A program made the position numbers and the translations under genes. A stretch of DNA of 64,000 nt from Oasisia sp. SBJ-2009. Taxonomy: Eukaryota > Annelida > Polychaeta > Sabellida > Siboglinidae. Positions 23,322 to 33,861 of this stretch are shown one piece after another; position 1 is the first letter of the stretch; each line of letters starts with the position of its first letter. Location of the stretch: NCBI GenBank assembly GCA_964017155.1, contig OZ024865.1, positions 41,265,200 through 41,329,199 of the forward strand, in the 5' to 3' direction. The notes under the pieces were generated by a model, which saw only the letters and a program-made list of their open reading frames with translations, was not told the origin of the DNA and did not search any database.

Positions 23322-23572
23322 CCTGTCTCTCTGTCTGTCTCTCTGTCTGTCTCTGTCTGTCTCTCTGTCTGTCTCTCTGTCTGTCTCTCTGTCTGTCTCT
23401 CAGTCTGTCTCTCTGTCTGTCTCTCTGTCTGTCTCTCTGTCTGTCTATCTGTCTGTCTCTCTGTCTGTCTCTCTGTCTGTCTCTCAGTCTGTCTCTCTGT
23501 CTGTCTCTCTGTCTGTCTCTCTGTCTGTCTATCTGTCTGTCTCTCTGTCTGTCTCTCTGTCTGTCTCTCAGT
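23322..23572. repeat. 12-bp repeat (CTGTCTGTCTCT) with an 84-bp higher-order period
   Basis: The marker variant CTCAGT recurs with CAG at 23401, 23485 and 23569, exactly 84 bases apart, and CTAT recurs near 23447 and 23530. So seven 12-mers form a higher-order unit. The array is flanked by a direct repeat, TGATGTACTG(G/T)GATGACAC followed by AACCT, at about 23302 and 23573. Confidence 0.93.
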
Positions 23573-23597
23573 GATGTACTGTGATGACACAACCTTG

Positions 23598-23894
23598 TAT
23601 GTTTCAGCTACATCAGCACCAGCAACAGTGAAGGCAACAACAATGATGACAGCAATAGCAGAAATGATAGCAGCAATAATGGCCACAACAACAGCAATGA
23701 TGGCAACAACAACAGACAAGAGCAATGATGGCAACAACAACAACAATGATGACAACAACAACATTAATTATGGCAACAACAACAGCAATTATGCAACAAC
23801 AACAACATCAATGATGGCAACAACAACAGCAGTGAAAGAACCAGCAACAGCAATGAGAATGATGATGTGTTTAGCATCTGTGGAGCCAGAACAG
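23598..23894 (+). other. Asparagine/threonine-codon-rich low-complexity block, possible exon
   Basis: A region of AAC, ATG and GCA trinucleotides bounded by a possible acceptor (TGTATGTTTCAG at about 23598-23609) and a possible donor (CAGAACAG then GTATGT at 23894). One frame is open throughout (TSAPATVKATTMMTAIAEMI onward); another ends in the more natural-looking NENDDVFSICGART. The reading frame is therefore uncertain. It could equally be a degenerate trinucleotide repeat with chance splice-like ends. Confidence 0.25.
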
Positions 23895-24090
23895 GTATGT
23901 TACACATTGACACAATAACACATATTATCTGAGAAATGTAATATGATATTATTCCTTGAAGCTGCCACACCGGTTAGAATAATCAGTATTAATTAAGGAG
24001 GATGGGTGTCTACAGAAAGCTATGTTTGCTACTGAGCAATTGGAGTCCATGTTTTCTTAAACTGAATCTGAATGGGGTACATCATAAGAT

Positions 24091-24170
<80 letters not shown>

Positions 24171-24179
24171 TGTGTGTGC
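24091..24179. repeat. (TG)n microsatellite
   Basis: TG tract with TTTGTTTG and TATG interruptions. Confidence 0.97.
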
Positions 24180-24189
24180 AAGTTATTGA

Positions 24190-24645
24190 GTGTTTGAGCT
24201 GCAGATCAGGCGGCTGAAATCAGATATGGTTTCAGCCTGGACCTGCGACTCGTTAAGTTGGTTCCAGTCAACTATTGTTTTTACAAAAAATGAATTCTTA
24301 AATTGCTTAGTGTGGGCTGTAGGTACTATGGAACATCTAGGGTTGTTGATTGTAAGTTGTTGTATGAAATGTGAGGATACATGGTCTGAGAAGTGCTTAG
24401 GCTGAATGTGTCTTTTGTTTGTTTTTTGGGCCAGAAGAATGTTTCAGTAGGGAGGGCTGGGATAAATCCCATAACAGTTTGGTACATATATTGTAGTCTT
24501 TGGTCTCGTCATCTATGTTCTAATTTGTCGAGGTTAAGGTTGGTGACCATAGTTGTAACAGATGCTGGGTGTCTAGACCAGTAGACTCCAGTAATGAAAC
24601 AAGCTGCACAGGGTTGGATTCTTTCTAATTTATCTATGTCCCCCT
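24190..24645 (-). pseudogene. Non-LTR retrotransposon (CR1/Jockey-like) ORF2 C-terminal remnant
   Basis: On the minus strand the sequence reads DKLERIQPCAACFITGVYWS, then SVTTMVTNLNLDKLEHR with a TGA, then RDQRLQYMYQTVMGFIPALP and TETFFWPKKQTKDTFS. After a frameshift it reads FKNSFFVKTIVDWNQLNESQ and ETISDFSRL. This is the familiar end of a non-LTR reverse transcriptase (IQRRAARF..., LEHRRR...LYK, FFxRTIxDWNxLP, LDxFKxRL). The reverse transcriptase core is absent, so this is an isolated fragment. Clade is uncertain. Confidence 0.75.
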
Positions 24646-24785
24646 AGACACTAGACTCTATTAAATATACATTTGAAAACCATCAATTGATGTAATATTA
24701 ACATAGAAGTAACATGTTGCATAGTAAAATATAATTGTTCTGTATTTCCTACAATTTATCCTGTTTCCCTTGTCTAAAATGTAAC

Positions 24786-25082
24786 ATATCTCTGTCTCTC
24801 TGTCTGTCTCTCTGTCTGTTTCTCTGTCTGTCTCTCTGTCTGTCTCTCTGTCTGTCTGTATCTCTGTCTCTCTGTCTGTCTGTCTGTATCTCTGTCTGTC
24901 TGTATCTTTGTCTCTCTGTCTCTCTCTATGTCTGTCTGTATCTCTGTCTCTCTGTCTGTCTCTCTGTCTGTCTGTATCTCTGTCTGTCTCTCTGTCTATG
25001 TCTGTATCTTTTTCTCTGTCTGTCTGTCTGTCTGGCTGTCTGTTTCTCTGTCTGTCTCTCTGTCTCTGTCTGTATCTTTGTC

Positions 25083-25113
<31 letters not shown>

Positions 25114-25623
25114 GGCTGTCTGTTTCTCTGTCTCTGTATATCTCTGTCTCTGTATCTGTCCCTTTTTCTCTCTCTGTCTCTCTTTCTCCCCCTCTCACCC
25201 TCTCCCTCTCTCCCTCTCTCCCTCTCTCCCTCTCTCCCTCTCTCCCTCTCTCCCTCTCTCCCTCTCTCCCTCTCTCCCTCTCTCCCTCTCCCTCTCTCCC
25301 TCTCTCCCTCTCCCCCTCTCTCCCTCTCTCCCTCTCTGCCTCTCTCCCTCTCTCCCTCTCTGCCTCTCTCCCTCTCTCCCTCTCTCCCTCTCTCCCTCTC
25401 TCCCTCTCTCCCTCTCTCCCTCTCTCCCTCTCTCCCTCTCTCCCTCTCTCCCTCTCTCCCTCTCTCCCTCTCTCCCTCTCTCCCTCTCTCCCTCTCTCCC
25501 TCTCTCCCTCTCTCCCTCTCCCCCTCTCCCCCTCTCCCCCTCTCCCCCTGTCCCCCTCTCTCCCTCTCTCCCTCTCTCCCTCTCTCCCTCTCTCCCTCTC
25601 TCCCTCCCTCCCTCTCTCTCTGT
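24786..25623. repeat. Long CTGT/CTCT tract passing into (CCTCTCTC)n
   Basis: An irregular CTGTCTGTCTCT section (24786-25185) is followed by a regular 8-bp CCTCTCTC array (about 25190-25620) with CCCCTCTC variants near 25516-25552. On the minus strand it is pure purine. Further CTGT/CCAT units appear at about 25680-25780. Confidence 0.96.
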
Positions 25624-26105
25624 TTCAGTTCAGTTTTGTCTTGGTCTGTCGCGGTCTTCTTGGTCTCCTCTGGTCTTTCTCTGTCTGTTTGTTGGTCTGT
25701 GTGTCTGTCAATCCATCTGTCTGTCTGTCCGTCCGTCTGTCCATCCAACTGTCCATCTGTCCATCTGGTCCATCCGTCTGGATTGCATTTATGCTGAAAT
25801 TTTGAATTTTTTCTAGTGAGCGAGCAGGATGGTTGGTAGATTAAAATGTGTATTCGTCTTGGTGGGGTGGGACTGCAGTCACAATTTTCAAACGTTTCTG
25901 GCTGTGATTGTTTTTTTTCTCAGGTATAACTGTGTTACTCGGCTGGTATACATTAACTTACTTTTATATCCATTACTCATAAAATGAGTACTTTGAGAGT
26001 ACTTGGGAGTTCATCACTATATTTATTTCATGATCTTGAGTCCTAATGTCATATACTTAAGATTTCTCATTGTACAAAACCTCTGCATTGTCATGGGAAC
26101 TGTTT
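25624..26105. other. Intergenic, no supported gene
   Basis: Degenerate CTGT and CCAT remnants at the left, then ordinary AT-rich sequence. Confidence 0.5.
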
Positions 26106-26360
26106 AATGACTGGTCAAGATCAGTTGAATAAGACTGACCATCACATCAATGACCTACACTAGCAATTGATTTTCAAAAGTATGAATACTTTCAAATCTG
26201 CTCAAGTATTCCAGACAATACCTAAATTGTATTGACTAGACGGTGTTTGAATACAACTTTTTGTGACTTCATTTCCTCGGACTTTTCCTAGACTAAACTG
26301 CGACTTATAGGCTGAGATTTTTCCTATGACTTTATACTTCATTTCTGCCAACCTGGGCAA
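26106..26360. repeat. Dispersed repeat copy related to 31.99-32.20 kb
   Basis: TTGAATAAGACTGACCATCA matches TTGAATAAGAATGACCATCA at about 32002. The later stretch (TTGTATTGACTAGACGGTGT...GACTTCATTTCCTCGGACTT) aligns with 32065-32140. Same orientation in both. Confidence 0.6.
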
Positions 26361-26823
26361 CTGTCCACTGGGAACAGAGGAACTGCCCCTTCACACTAGA
26401 CCCTGGACACCTCTTGTATTTATGGACTTCAAATGATGGGTGTTAAATGTCAGTACTCTTACATAATACAGTACACTGTCACTGCCAATCCCTGTGGAGC
26501 TTATTCACTGATTCACACTGGCTGGACAGTGACATTGTTCAAAAGGTCCACTGTTTGTCTGGTGTGGATTGAGTGGACCATGGTCACTGTGAAAGTGACT
26601 ATTACAGCTGAAGCAGCAGGTAGGTCAGTGACTGTCACCGGATGTTGTCATTTTATATTAACCTGTTCCAGAAAAGTAAATTAAATTAGTTTAGGCATTT
26701 TGAGAAAATGTTAATTATTTGAGTTACCAGGTAGTTGCATTGGCATTGAAATTAACCTGGTGTGTAAAGTTCTACTGCTGTGTGAAATGCACTCCAGTGA
26801 TGTGACATGTGTGTAGAATGGTG

Positions 26824-27750
26824 CACGGACAAAACCCCCTCGGACAAAACCCCCTCGGACAAAACCCCCTCCATACATAACTCCCTCCATACATAACTCC
26901 CTCTAGACATACGCCATTTCCGGACAAAACCCCCTTGGACAAAACCCCCTCCATACATAATTCCTTCTAGACAATCCATTTCCGGACAAAACCCTCTCAT
27001 TAATTATACTAGTCAGAGGGTGACTTGCTTGAATAGCACCTTTATTATGCCAGTAATTATAAAATATTTGGTATGTATTTACATTTTTTACATACCAAAT
27101 TATATATATATATATGTATATACAATAAAATGAAATATGGAAAATAAATATAAGATTTAGATATAAGATATACACATTGTACATAATTTGTTCTTTAAAA
27201 TGAAAAAATATTTTACTATAATAAAGAAATAAAGATAAAATTAAAATAATACATCTATTTAACAATAATTGTGGTGTAAACTAGTTTATAAATAAATAAA
27301 TATATATAAAATGTCCTTTAAAATTGTTTAAAAAATAAATATATATATTATCTTCTAAAAATAAGTATAATTTAAATTAGTAGACATACATTATAAGAGG
27401 ACTAAAATATCATTTAAAATTATAATTACAATTGAATGCGTCCAATTTAAAAAAAATATATATTTATACAATTATTAAGTTAAGCTAAAATTTCAGAAGA
27501 AAAGATTGTTGTTCAGCACCACCGATCCGCTATATTATATATAGTATGCACAAATATACAGCCAAGCTAAGTTTACTTCTTTTGATAATTCTTGAGGCTA
27601 GTATCTATGATGAGGGGGTTTTGTCCGAATGGGTTTTGTCCGGAAGGAGCTTTTGTCTTGATGGAGTTATGTATGGAGGGGGTTTTGTCCGAGGGTTTTT
27701 TGTCCGAGGGCGTTTTCTCCGGAGGGGGTTTTGTCCCGCCTTCGCATCAA
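26824..27750. mobile_element. Foldback-like element: iterated terminal arms around an AT-rich core
   Basis: The left arm (26824-26996) repeats CGGACAAAACCCCCT several times, alternating with CCATACATAACTCCCT. The right arm (27610-27745) carries the reverse complement units AGGGGGTTTTGTCCG and GGAGTTATGTATGG. One 29-bp segment is perfectly inverted (26856-26884 against 27663-27691). The roughly 600-bp core is extremely AT-rich. Further GGGGTTTTGTC units occur at about 27866-27890. Arms made of short subrepeats recall Drosophila FB elements in structure; no homology is claimed. No coding content. Confidence 0.65.
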
Positions 27751-27895
27751 GCAGCTCTGAATGGTGATAGTATGTATGTATACATGAACCATAAGACCGA
27801 ACCATGCATGCATGTATAATATATCAAGAAAGTCTGGACACCCACATCTAAAACCAGTGGTTGGGATTTTGTCCGTTGGGGTTTTGTCTGGTCGT

Positions 27896-29360
27896 GTAGA
27901 ACCCATACATTTGAGGGGACACTTGTTGGACTTGGTGGTGACAGTACATCATGCTCAGTCGTGTTGTCAACTACAGCATAACAGATCACCACAGCGTCAT
28001 TTTCCTTATGTCGTCTGCTAGCCCAGTGTCTGCTCAGAGCAGCTTTGTGATTTTCACAGATTGGGTCAGGCTGGTCTTGAACCTAATATGTTCTTGCATG
28101 TTGTCACAGATGGATGAATGAAGACTGCATTGACCCTGGAGGACATGAGCCATGCCAATGAGTCTGTGGAACTTCGCTGACCAGCCCGATGGACATGTCA
28201 ACAGCACAGTTGTAAGGTAAGGGCCTCTAGCCTTGTAAACTGCCAGTATCAGAATGAATTGACCAATGCATGTATCTACAATCTTTCAGGAAGTTAGCCA
28301 AAATGATAGGACAAATGGCATATGATGAAAATTTAATTACGTTCTGTGTATAAATAGATGAATATTTTCAGTAAAATGTCATTATATCTGTATGATTAAC
28401 AACTACATTGTTATAATAACTCCAGATATTTAATTGAAATCGGGCAATAATTAGTGTTGGTAACCAAGTACTAAATTTAATTTCTGTAACAAAATCATAA
28501 AACATGTATTTCTCACACTGTCATTTTTGTTATAAATTACATTAAAATGAGCATAACTATGGAAATTATTATCACAGTAAAATAATTGTTGCACCATGTT
28601 CCTCTTTCTAGACATAACGTATTATGAAAAGCTGAATTGTTGCTTCCTGACAGATGTGATTTGTTTTGTGCAAATGGGTCAGGTATGTGAGTTCTAATGG
28701 TTTTATGATATCACATGCTTTGTTGTCAAGCTCGACTACACCCATAATTGTTGACCCTCTCAACCAGCTAGCAGACTTGCTGTCATGCTTCAGTGACAGT
28801 GTAAAGTGGCTATATCTGGTCAACTGTGGCAGACCAAGACCAAGCCTTCTGTACACAGGCTACTTGTCGACTGGTCCAATGCAGATATTCCAACAAGTCA
28901 CAGTTGAATGTCAGTATGTTGACAGTGTTCAATGAACTTAGGATTGCTGCGCTAGACGTCCCAGTAAGTGCGGCTGCCAAAGTGAACACAAACAACACCG
29001 TATATTTTCTTCTTCTATTCAGCCACCCAACTTCAACACTTTGAAGATCAACAGGGAATTTCTAAAGATATTATGCACTTTCTTGTTACTAAAAATGTCG
29101 AACAGTGAATTTTGGAAGAAATCGTGCTAAGTTTAACTGAAAATCAATATTGTCTAACACTTAAACTTCAGGGTGAAGTACATTGTTCAGTAATGTGAAT
29201 GTTCAAGGTAACTATTGAAAGGTAGATTTATGCGAAAGTTCGGTGGTTAATGAGACAACAATGTGAATCTGGATTTGTATGTTTGAATTTGTATGTTTGA
29301 ACAGGACAAGTTTCTGAAGGCACAGATGGGTGCATTTGTAATTGTACTGCAGTACGATGG
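27896..29360. other. Intergenic, weak exon-like signals only
   Basis: A possible donor GTAAGG at about 28217 and GTAAGT at about 28972 end short open stretches (for example MLTVFNELRIAALDVP before the second). The open frame 28666-28935 contains PIIVDPLNQLADLL but does not splice sensibly with its neighbours. No gene is called. Confidence 0.4.
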
Positions 29361-29364
29361 AAAG

Positions 29365-29610
29365 TAATGCTAAGGTAAGTTTTTTAATAGCACATTTGCC
29401 AATCATCAGGATTGATCATAGTGCTTTACAATTTATTTCTTGGCACACCTATTCTTTGGAACACCATATCGAGTTCTCTGGGAAGTATTCAGCCATGCTG
29501 CAAGTAATGTACAAAAAACAATTTGTAGACAAATATCTACCACTGTGTCTAGCCAGGCATTCACTTATACAGCTGGGTAAACTGAAGCACAGGATTCAAA
29601 CATGAGAGCA
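29365..29610. repeat. Isolated copy of the SINE-like module
   Basis: AAGGTAAGTTTTTTAATAGC...GTGCTTTACAATTTATTTCTTGGC...GGGAAGTATTCAGCCATGCT follows the same order as the modules at 12.9, 14.5, 16.5 and 18.6 kb. It lies about 10 kb away without the companion sequence. That shows the module itself is a dispersed element. Confidence 0.6.
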
Positions 29611-29620
29611 CAAAGCTCTA

Positions 29621-29688
29621 GCTACTGTGCCACTGTCACTGTGTCACTGTCACTGTGCCACTCTGCCACTGCCACTGTGCCACTACTG
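29621..29688. repeat. CACTGTGC / CACTGTCA minisatellite
   Basis: Short degenerate tandem array of CACTGTG, CACTGTCA and CACTGCC units. Confidence 0.85.
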
Positions 29689-29960
29689 GCATGTAGTAAT
29701 GTTCCATAATATAAGCAACATTTGTGGCAACATATTAGCAACATCTGATAACAGCTCTATGAGGTGAAATCATTTAAACTATCAATTGCTTTGAAGCTTT
29801 CAAAATTAGAACTTCCATAGAAATTCCAAGTTTATATTGTGGCATGGCAACTCAGCAATACCAACTGAGGACAAACAAGTCACCAAGTAGATCCTAGAGT
29901 TAGTTCCAAAAAACTTGATAGTTATGTTATCTTGCATATGCTGCAAAAAACATTTTAATC

Positions 29961-30000
29961 ACACACACTCACACACACGCATACTCACACATGCACACGC

Positions 30001-30052
<52 letters not shown>

Positions 30053-30079
30053 CAAACACACAGACACACACACGCATAC

Positions 30080-30125
<46 letters not shown>

Positions 30126-30284
30126 CAAACACACACACAGCAAACACACACACACACACACACACACATGCACACATCACACACACACACCACACACACA
30201 CACAACACACACAGACACACATAGACACACACATACAAACACACACAGACACACACACACACATACACACAGCAAACACGCACA

Positions 30285-30321
<37 letters not shown>

Positions 30322-30486
30322 CAAACACACACACACAGACACAGACACACACACACACACACACACCCATACACCACACACACACCACATACACAGCAAA
30401 CACACATACACAGCAAACACACACACAGACACATACACACACAGACACATACACACACAGACACACACCATACACACATACACACA

Positions 30487-30534
<48 letters not shown>

Positions 30535-30553
30535 ACACACACAGACACACACA

Positions 30554-30608
<55 letters not shown>
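29961..30608. repeat. Long (CA)n array with recurring AGCAAACACA interruptions
   Basis: About 650 bases of CA dinucleotides. The interruption AGCAAAC recurs seven times (about 30051, 30124, 30139, 30271, 30320, 30395, 30412), and ACAGACACA and ACATACACA variants are spread through it. It appears to have grown by duplicating segments of tens of bases as well as by slippage. Confidence 0.97.
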
Positions 30609-30610
<2 letters not shown>

Positions 30611-31612
30611 CATTTTTCTGTAACTGCAGTTAAGTTTGAGGTCACAGTTTGAAAGAATCTACAGAACTTTGGCTTATTGTCACCTAAGTAATCCAGCCAC
30701 ATCACCACTGAGTGGTGTGTGAAAGGCTTGAGAAATGATTGCACAAACATAAGAACATACCATTTTAACATTTTTGCTAGTCCAATAATTCCCTGTTAAA
30801 TATGTGAATTGACTCACATATGTATATATACCGAGGTCAGTCTATTTAGCTTTTTTGTTCCTCAAATTTTAGCCCATCTATTACCCGTTTACTATCAATT
30901 TGCCCATCCAGAATAAATTTTACCCATCCAATTGAAGAGTCTCTAGGTAAACCAATGGTTAGAACGGTTGAATCAACAGGAACATTGCGTTTTGTCCAGA
31001 CTTTGCAAACAGATGAGTCAACCTGTTCGCATGTTGTACACTGACTGTTTGTCTGTTTCAGCTCTGGTTGCTGTCACCAACTGGGCATCAGTGGCTCTCG
31101 CATGTACGAACTCACGGCTGTCTGTTTTCTGGTTTGTGTCATGTCTATGTCATTTGTGTGACAGTCTGAATATCACTCCAGGTTTTGACTCAGTGTGACA
31201 CATCACTCAACATCATCAGCATTGATGAAATTAATGTCATGTTTGAAAAGTTACCAGGCAAAGATACAATTTTGATTATGAAAAAGTGAATGTTTGTGAT
31301 CTGCGAAAACCTATCCTGAAGAATATTCAAAATATTACTTTCAGGTTGTCCTTGTCTATTTCCTGGGAACAGTAGCAATGTGGTTACCATGGTTAGGTTG
31401 TGGGATCCATTTATTGCAGTTTTGAAGCTTTGACAATTTATAAATTTTGTTCAGTACATGATACCTTAGTTTATTGGGCTTCATTCGGCTGTATACATAG
31501 ATACCTGGCTACAGACAGCATTTGGTTTATGTCGGCAAATAGTATTTGCACATTGTATTTACTACAGATCTAATATGGTGAATTGACACATCATATTTTA
31601 GCCCGGTGTGTC
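30609..31612. other. Intergenic, no supported gene
   Basis: Small open frames only (30968-31198 plus), without a recognisable domain. Confidence 0.5.
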
Positions 31613-31614
31613 TT

Positions 31615-32155
31615 CAAATGTAGGAAAAAAAGTCATGGAAAAAATGACAGGAAATAAAGTCACAAGGTGGAAAAAACACTACTTTAAATATTACCAATAT
31701 ACATTTTAATGCAAATCACTACACAGTGATATTCATTTGAGAACCATAAATGTATATAATACTAAGCATAAAATTAAAAAGTTGCACAGAAAACTATTAT
31801 TGTTCTGTATGTATACTTTTGACAATTCCTGCTGTAAAAGACTGGCAGACCGGATACTCGTTAGTTGTTCCTCATACTTGTTGGTATTCATCGTTACGTC
31901 TTATATTATGATCTTCAGTTAAGATGTCTCGTAGCTTGTATTTATGGTGTCCTGATTGTGGAAGACCTCTGGGTTATCATTGATACTTTTTAGGGACCTG
32001 ACTTGAATAAGAATGACCATCAGGTTAAAGAGCTACACATGAACTTAAATTCAAAACGCTGCCTTTGTATTAACTAAATAGTGTTCGAATACAACTATTT
32101 TGTGATTTATTTCCTGTGACTTTTCCTTGGCAAAACTGTGACTTTTTGTGAGTTT
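31615..32155. mobile_element. MITE candidate with inverted ends
   Basis: GACAGGAAATAAAGTCACAA at about 31647 is nearly the reverse complement of TTTGTGATTTATTTCCTGTG at about 32100. The outward stretches (AAGTCATGGAAAAAATGACA against TGACTTTTCCTTGG) also correspond. The right part is shared with 26.1-26.4 kb. The ends are diffuse and no target-site duplication was identified. Confidence 0.4.
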
Positions 32156-33208
32156 ATTTCCGCCTACTGTCTGTTCATCTATTAGGTATTGCCAATAAGA
32201 CTTATTTTCAAACTGGAGGTTGTGATCACCAATTGAACATGTCTCAAAACAATGTCTTCCAAATTGCGAGCATTGCTACATGTTTTCTAAATACTACTTG
32301 CAAGGCAGCATGTCTTCAACATAGTGTAGATATGATTTTAAGGATAGTATTATAATTAATTAATTAATGACAAACCAGGAGCAGAGTTCTTCCTTTTTAC
32401 GTCTGTGTCAGAATGTAGGAGTGCACTACTGTAAATGCATCAGAATTAGTTTACTGGGAAACAGTCTTGTAACACTTCTTGTGATTTTGAGATTGATCCC
32501 TTTCATAATACACCTATACACATATTGCTAATTAAAATGATGACGTATATACAATATTGTTGTGATTTCAGATATTATCTCGAGATGTAGAACTTCTTGA
32601 TACAATCACAGAAGAGGAATATACGTGAGAGCATCACAGGTCGGTATGATGAGAGACTAACATGTTTAGAGAAGACGTCACTTGTTAAAAGTTGATTTGG
32701 CATATATTTTGAAAGAGGCATTCTTGGGGCATAATCCAGTAGTCAGATATTTTTAGTATCTACCTGGTATGTTCATACAGTTTTTAACCAGATTTCACTT
32801 TAAAGTGCTTTGTTTTATTTACAGTGTATTTTAAATGTATGTGACATTGAAGTTTGTCGTAGTTGTTATGCATGAAACAGTGTGCCTAGTTTCATTCTCA
32901 AAATCAACACCAATCACCTTGCACTCCCCATAGATGAATACCATCAACAGAGTGAACTCAGGGAGTCCAACGTTTTCGTCATGAGTCATCTTAGTCACCT
33001 CATGAGACACGCCATGATGCACTTATACATCATACGGGGGATGTACATAGTTTTTAAAACTTGCTAGTGGTCTATGCAATATCATTTATTCACGTCTCAA
33101 CATAAAATATATTTTTAACATATTGACCCCTTTTCAAGGGCCCCCCAAGTGCATTAGCTTTGTAGCGCTTACATTTTTCCGGCGTTATAAATGTTCCAAT
33201 TGACGTTT
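32156..33208. other. Intergenic, no supported gene
   Basis: AT-rich, with a short ATTA run at about 32354. No coding signal recognised. Confidence 0.5.
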
Positions 33209-33209
33209 C

Positions 33210-33221
33210 TGCGCATGCGCG
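33210..33221. promoter_or_regulatory. NRF1-type palindrome TGCGCATGCGCG
   Basis: An exact match to the NRF1 consensus (YGCGCATGCGCR), a promoter motif conserved across animals. It is immediately left of the palindromic element at 33229 and about 550 bases upstream of a candidate first exon. A chance or mobile-element origin cannot be excluded. Confidence 0.35.
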
Positions 33222-33228
33222 ATAAATG

Positions 33229-33553
33229 TAAAATCACCAATGTGCAGCGGAACGACAAGGCATTTATGATATAAATACCACGGGCTGTTTGTTAGGATGT
33301 ATAATTATAACCTCTCAGGAAAGTTATTTGTCGCAGATTAACACGAGGCAAACAAGTTTCGATAACAAGCGCAAATCACGTGACTGTAGTGCGCTATAAT
33401 CCGTGACAGCTATTTAAACTAACGTAATATTTTAATGGATTTAATGACATTTTAAGCAACTCTTCACAGTAATTATCACAGGAGAGTTAACGAACAGCCC
33501 GTGGCATTTATACAAAAAATGCTTTGTCGTTGCGCTGCACATTGATGATTTTA
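33229..33553. mobile_element. Palindromic MITE with about 60-bp terminal inverted repeats
   Basis: The left terminus TAAAATCACCAATGTGCAGC is matched by the reverse complement of the right terminus, which ends at 33553. The match runs about 60 bases with few mismatches, up to CCACGGGCTGTT. Both ends are bounded by TA, compatible with a TA target duplication as in Tc1/mariner-type elements. About 325 bp, non-coding. Confidence 0.8.
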
Positions 33554-33773
33554 TATTAATATACTACTATTATTGTAAATACTGATGTTGTGTCTAGTAA
33601 ATAAAGTTTCTGACATCTGAGATGTGCACATGCACTCCTGGCATAAACAATTATTTTGTGTCGCCCTTTTTGTTCAGAAACACATGGATTAGTCAGACAC
33701 AAGTTACGGAGCAATCACCGTGGACTGATACTGTCATTAAAAGAGATCTCAGCATCATCTCGGGAAAGGGAAG

Positions 33774-33861
33774 ATGACACTGGAGAGCCAACCAGGTATC
33801 ACAGCCTACGGAACCCTCATGTGTTGTAGTCTCACAATTGTCATTTCTCAGTCAATGGAAT
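33774..33861 (+). CDS. Candidate first coding exon with a signal-peptide-like sequence
   Basis: ATG at 33774 opens MTLESQPGITAYGTLMCCSL followed by TIVISQSME and then a consensus donor GTAAGT at 33862. A polar N-terminus followed by a hydrophobic stretch (LMCCSLTIVI) would suit secretion. The exon would be 88 bases and end in phase 1. Upstream there is a possible acceptor (TTTTTGTTCAG at about 33666-33676), which would make this exon 2 with a 5' leader. I could not find a convincing partner exon. Evidence is only an ATG, hydrophobicity and one donor. Confidence 0.22.

Noticed and set aside
26824..27745. Interstitial telomere-like sequence because of GGGGTTTT words
   Set aside because: The unit includes GTCC and occurs in inverted pairs; animal telomeres are usually TTAGGG.
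28666..28935. Dynein-heavy-chain-like exon (PIIVDPLNQLADLL)
   Set aside because: Spacing does not fit the dynein AAA motif, the frame ends before the nearby donor, and no neighbouring exons were found.
29959..30771. His-Thr and Cys-Val repeat proteins
   Set aside because: Frames of the CA array.
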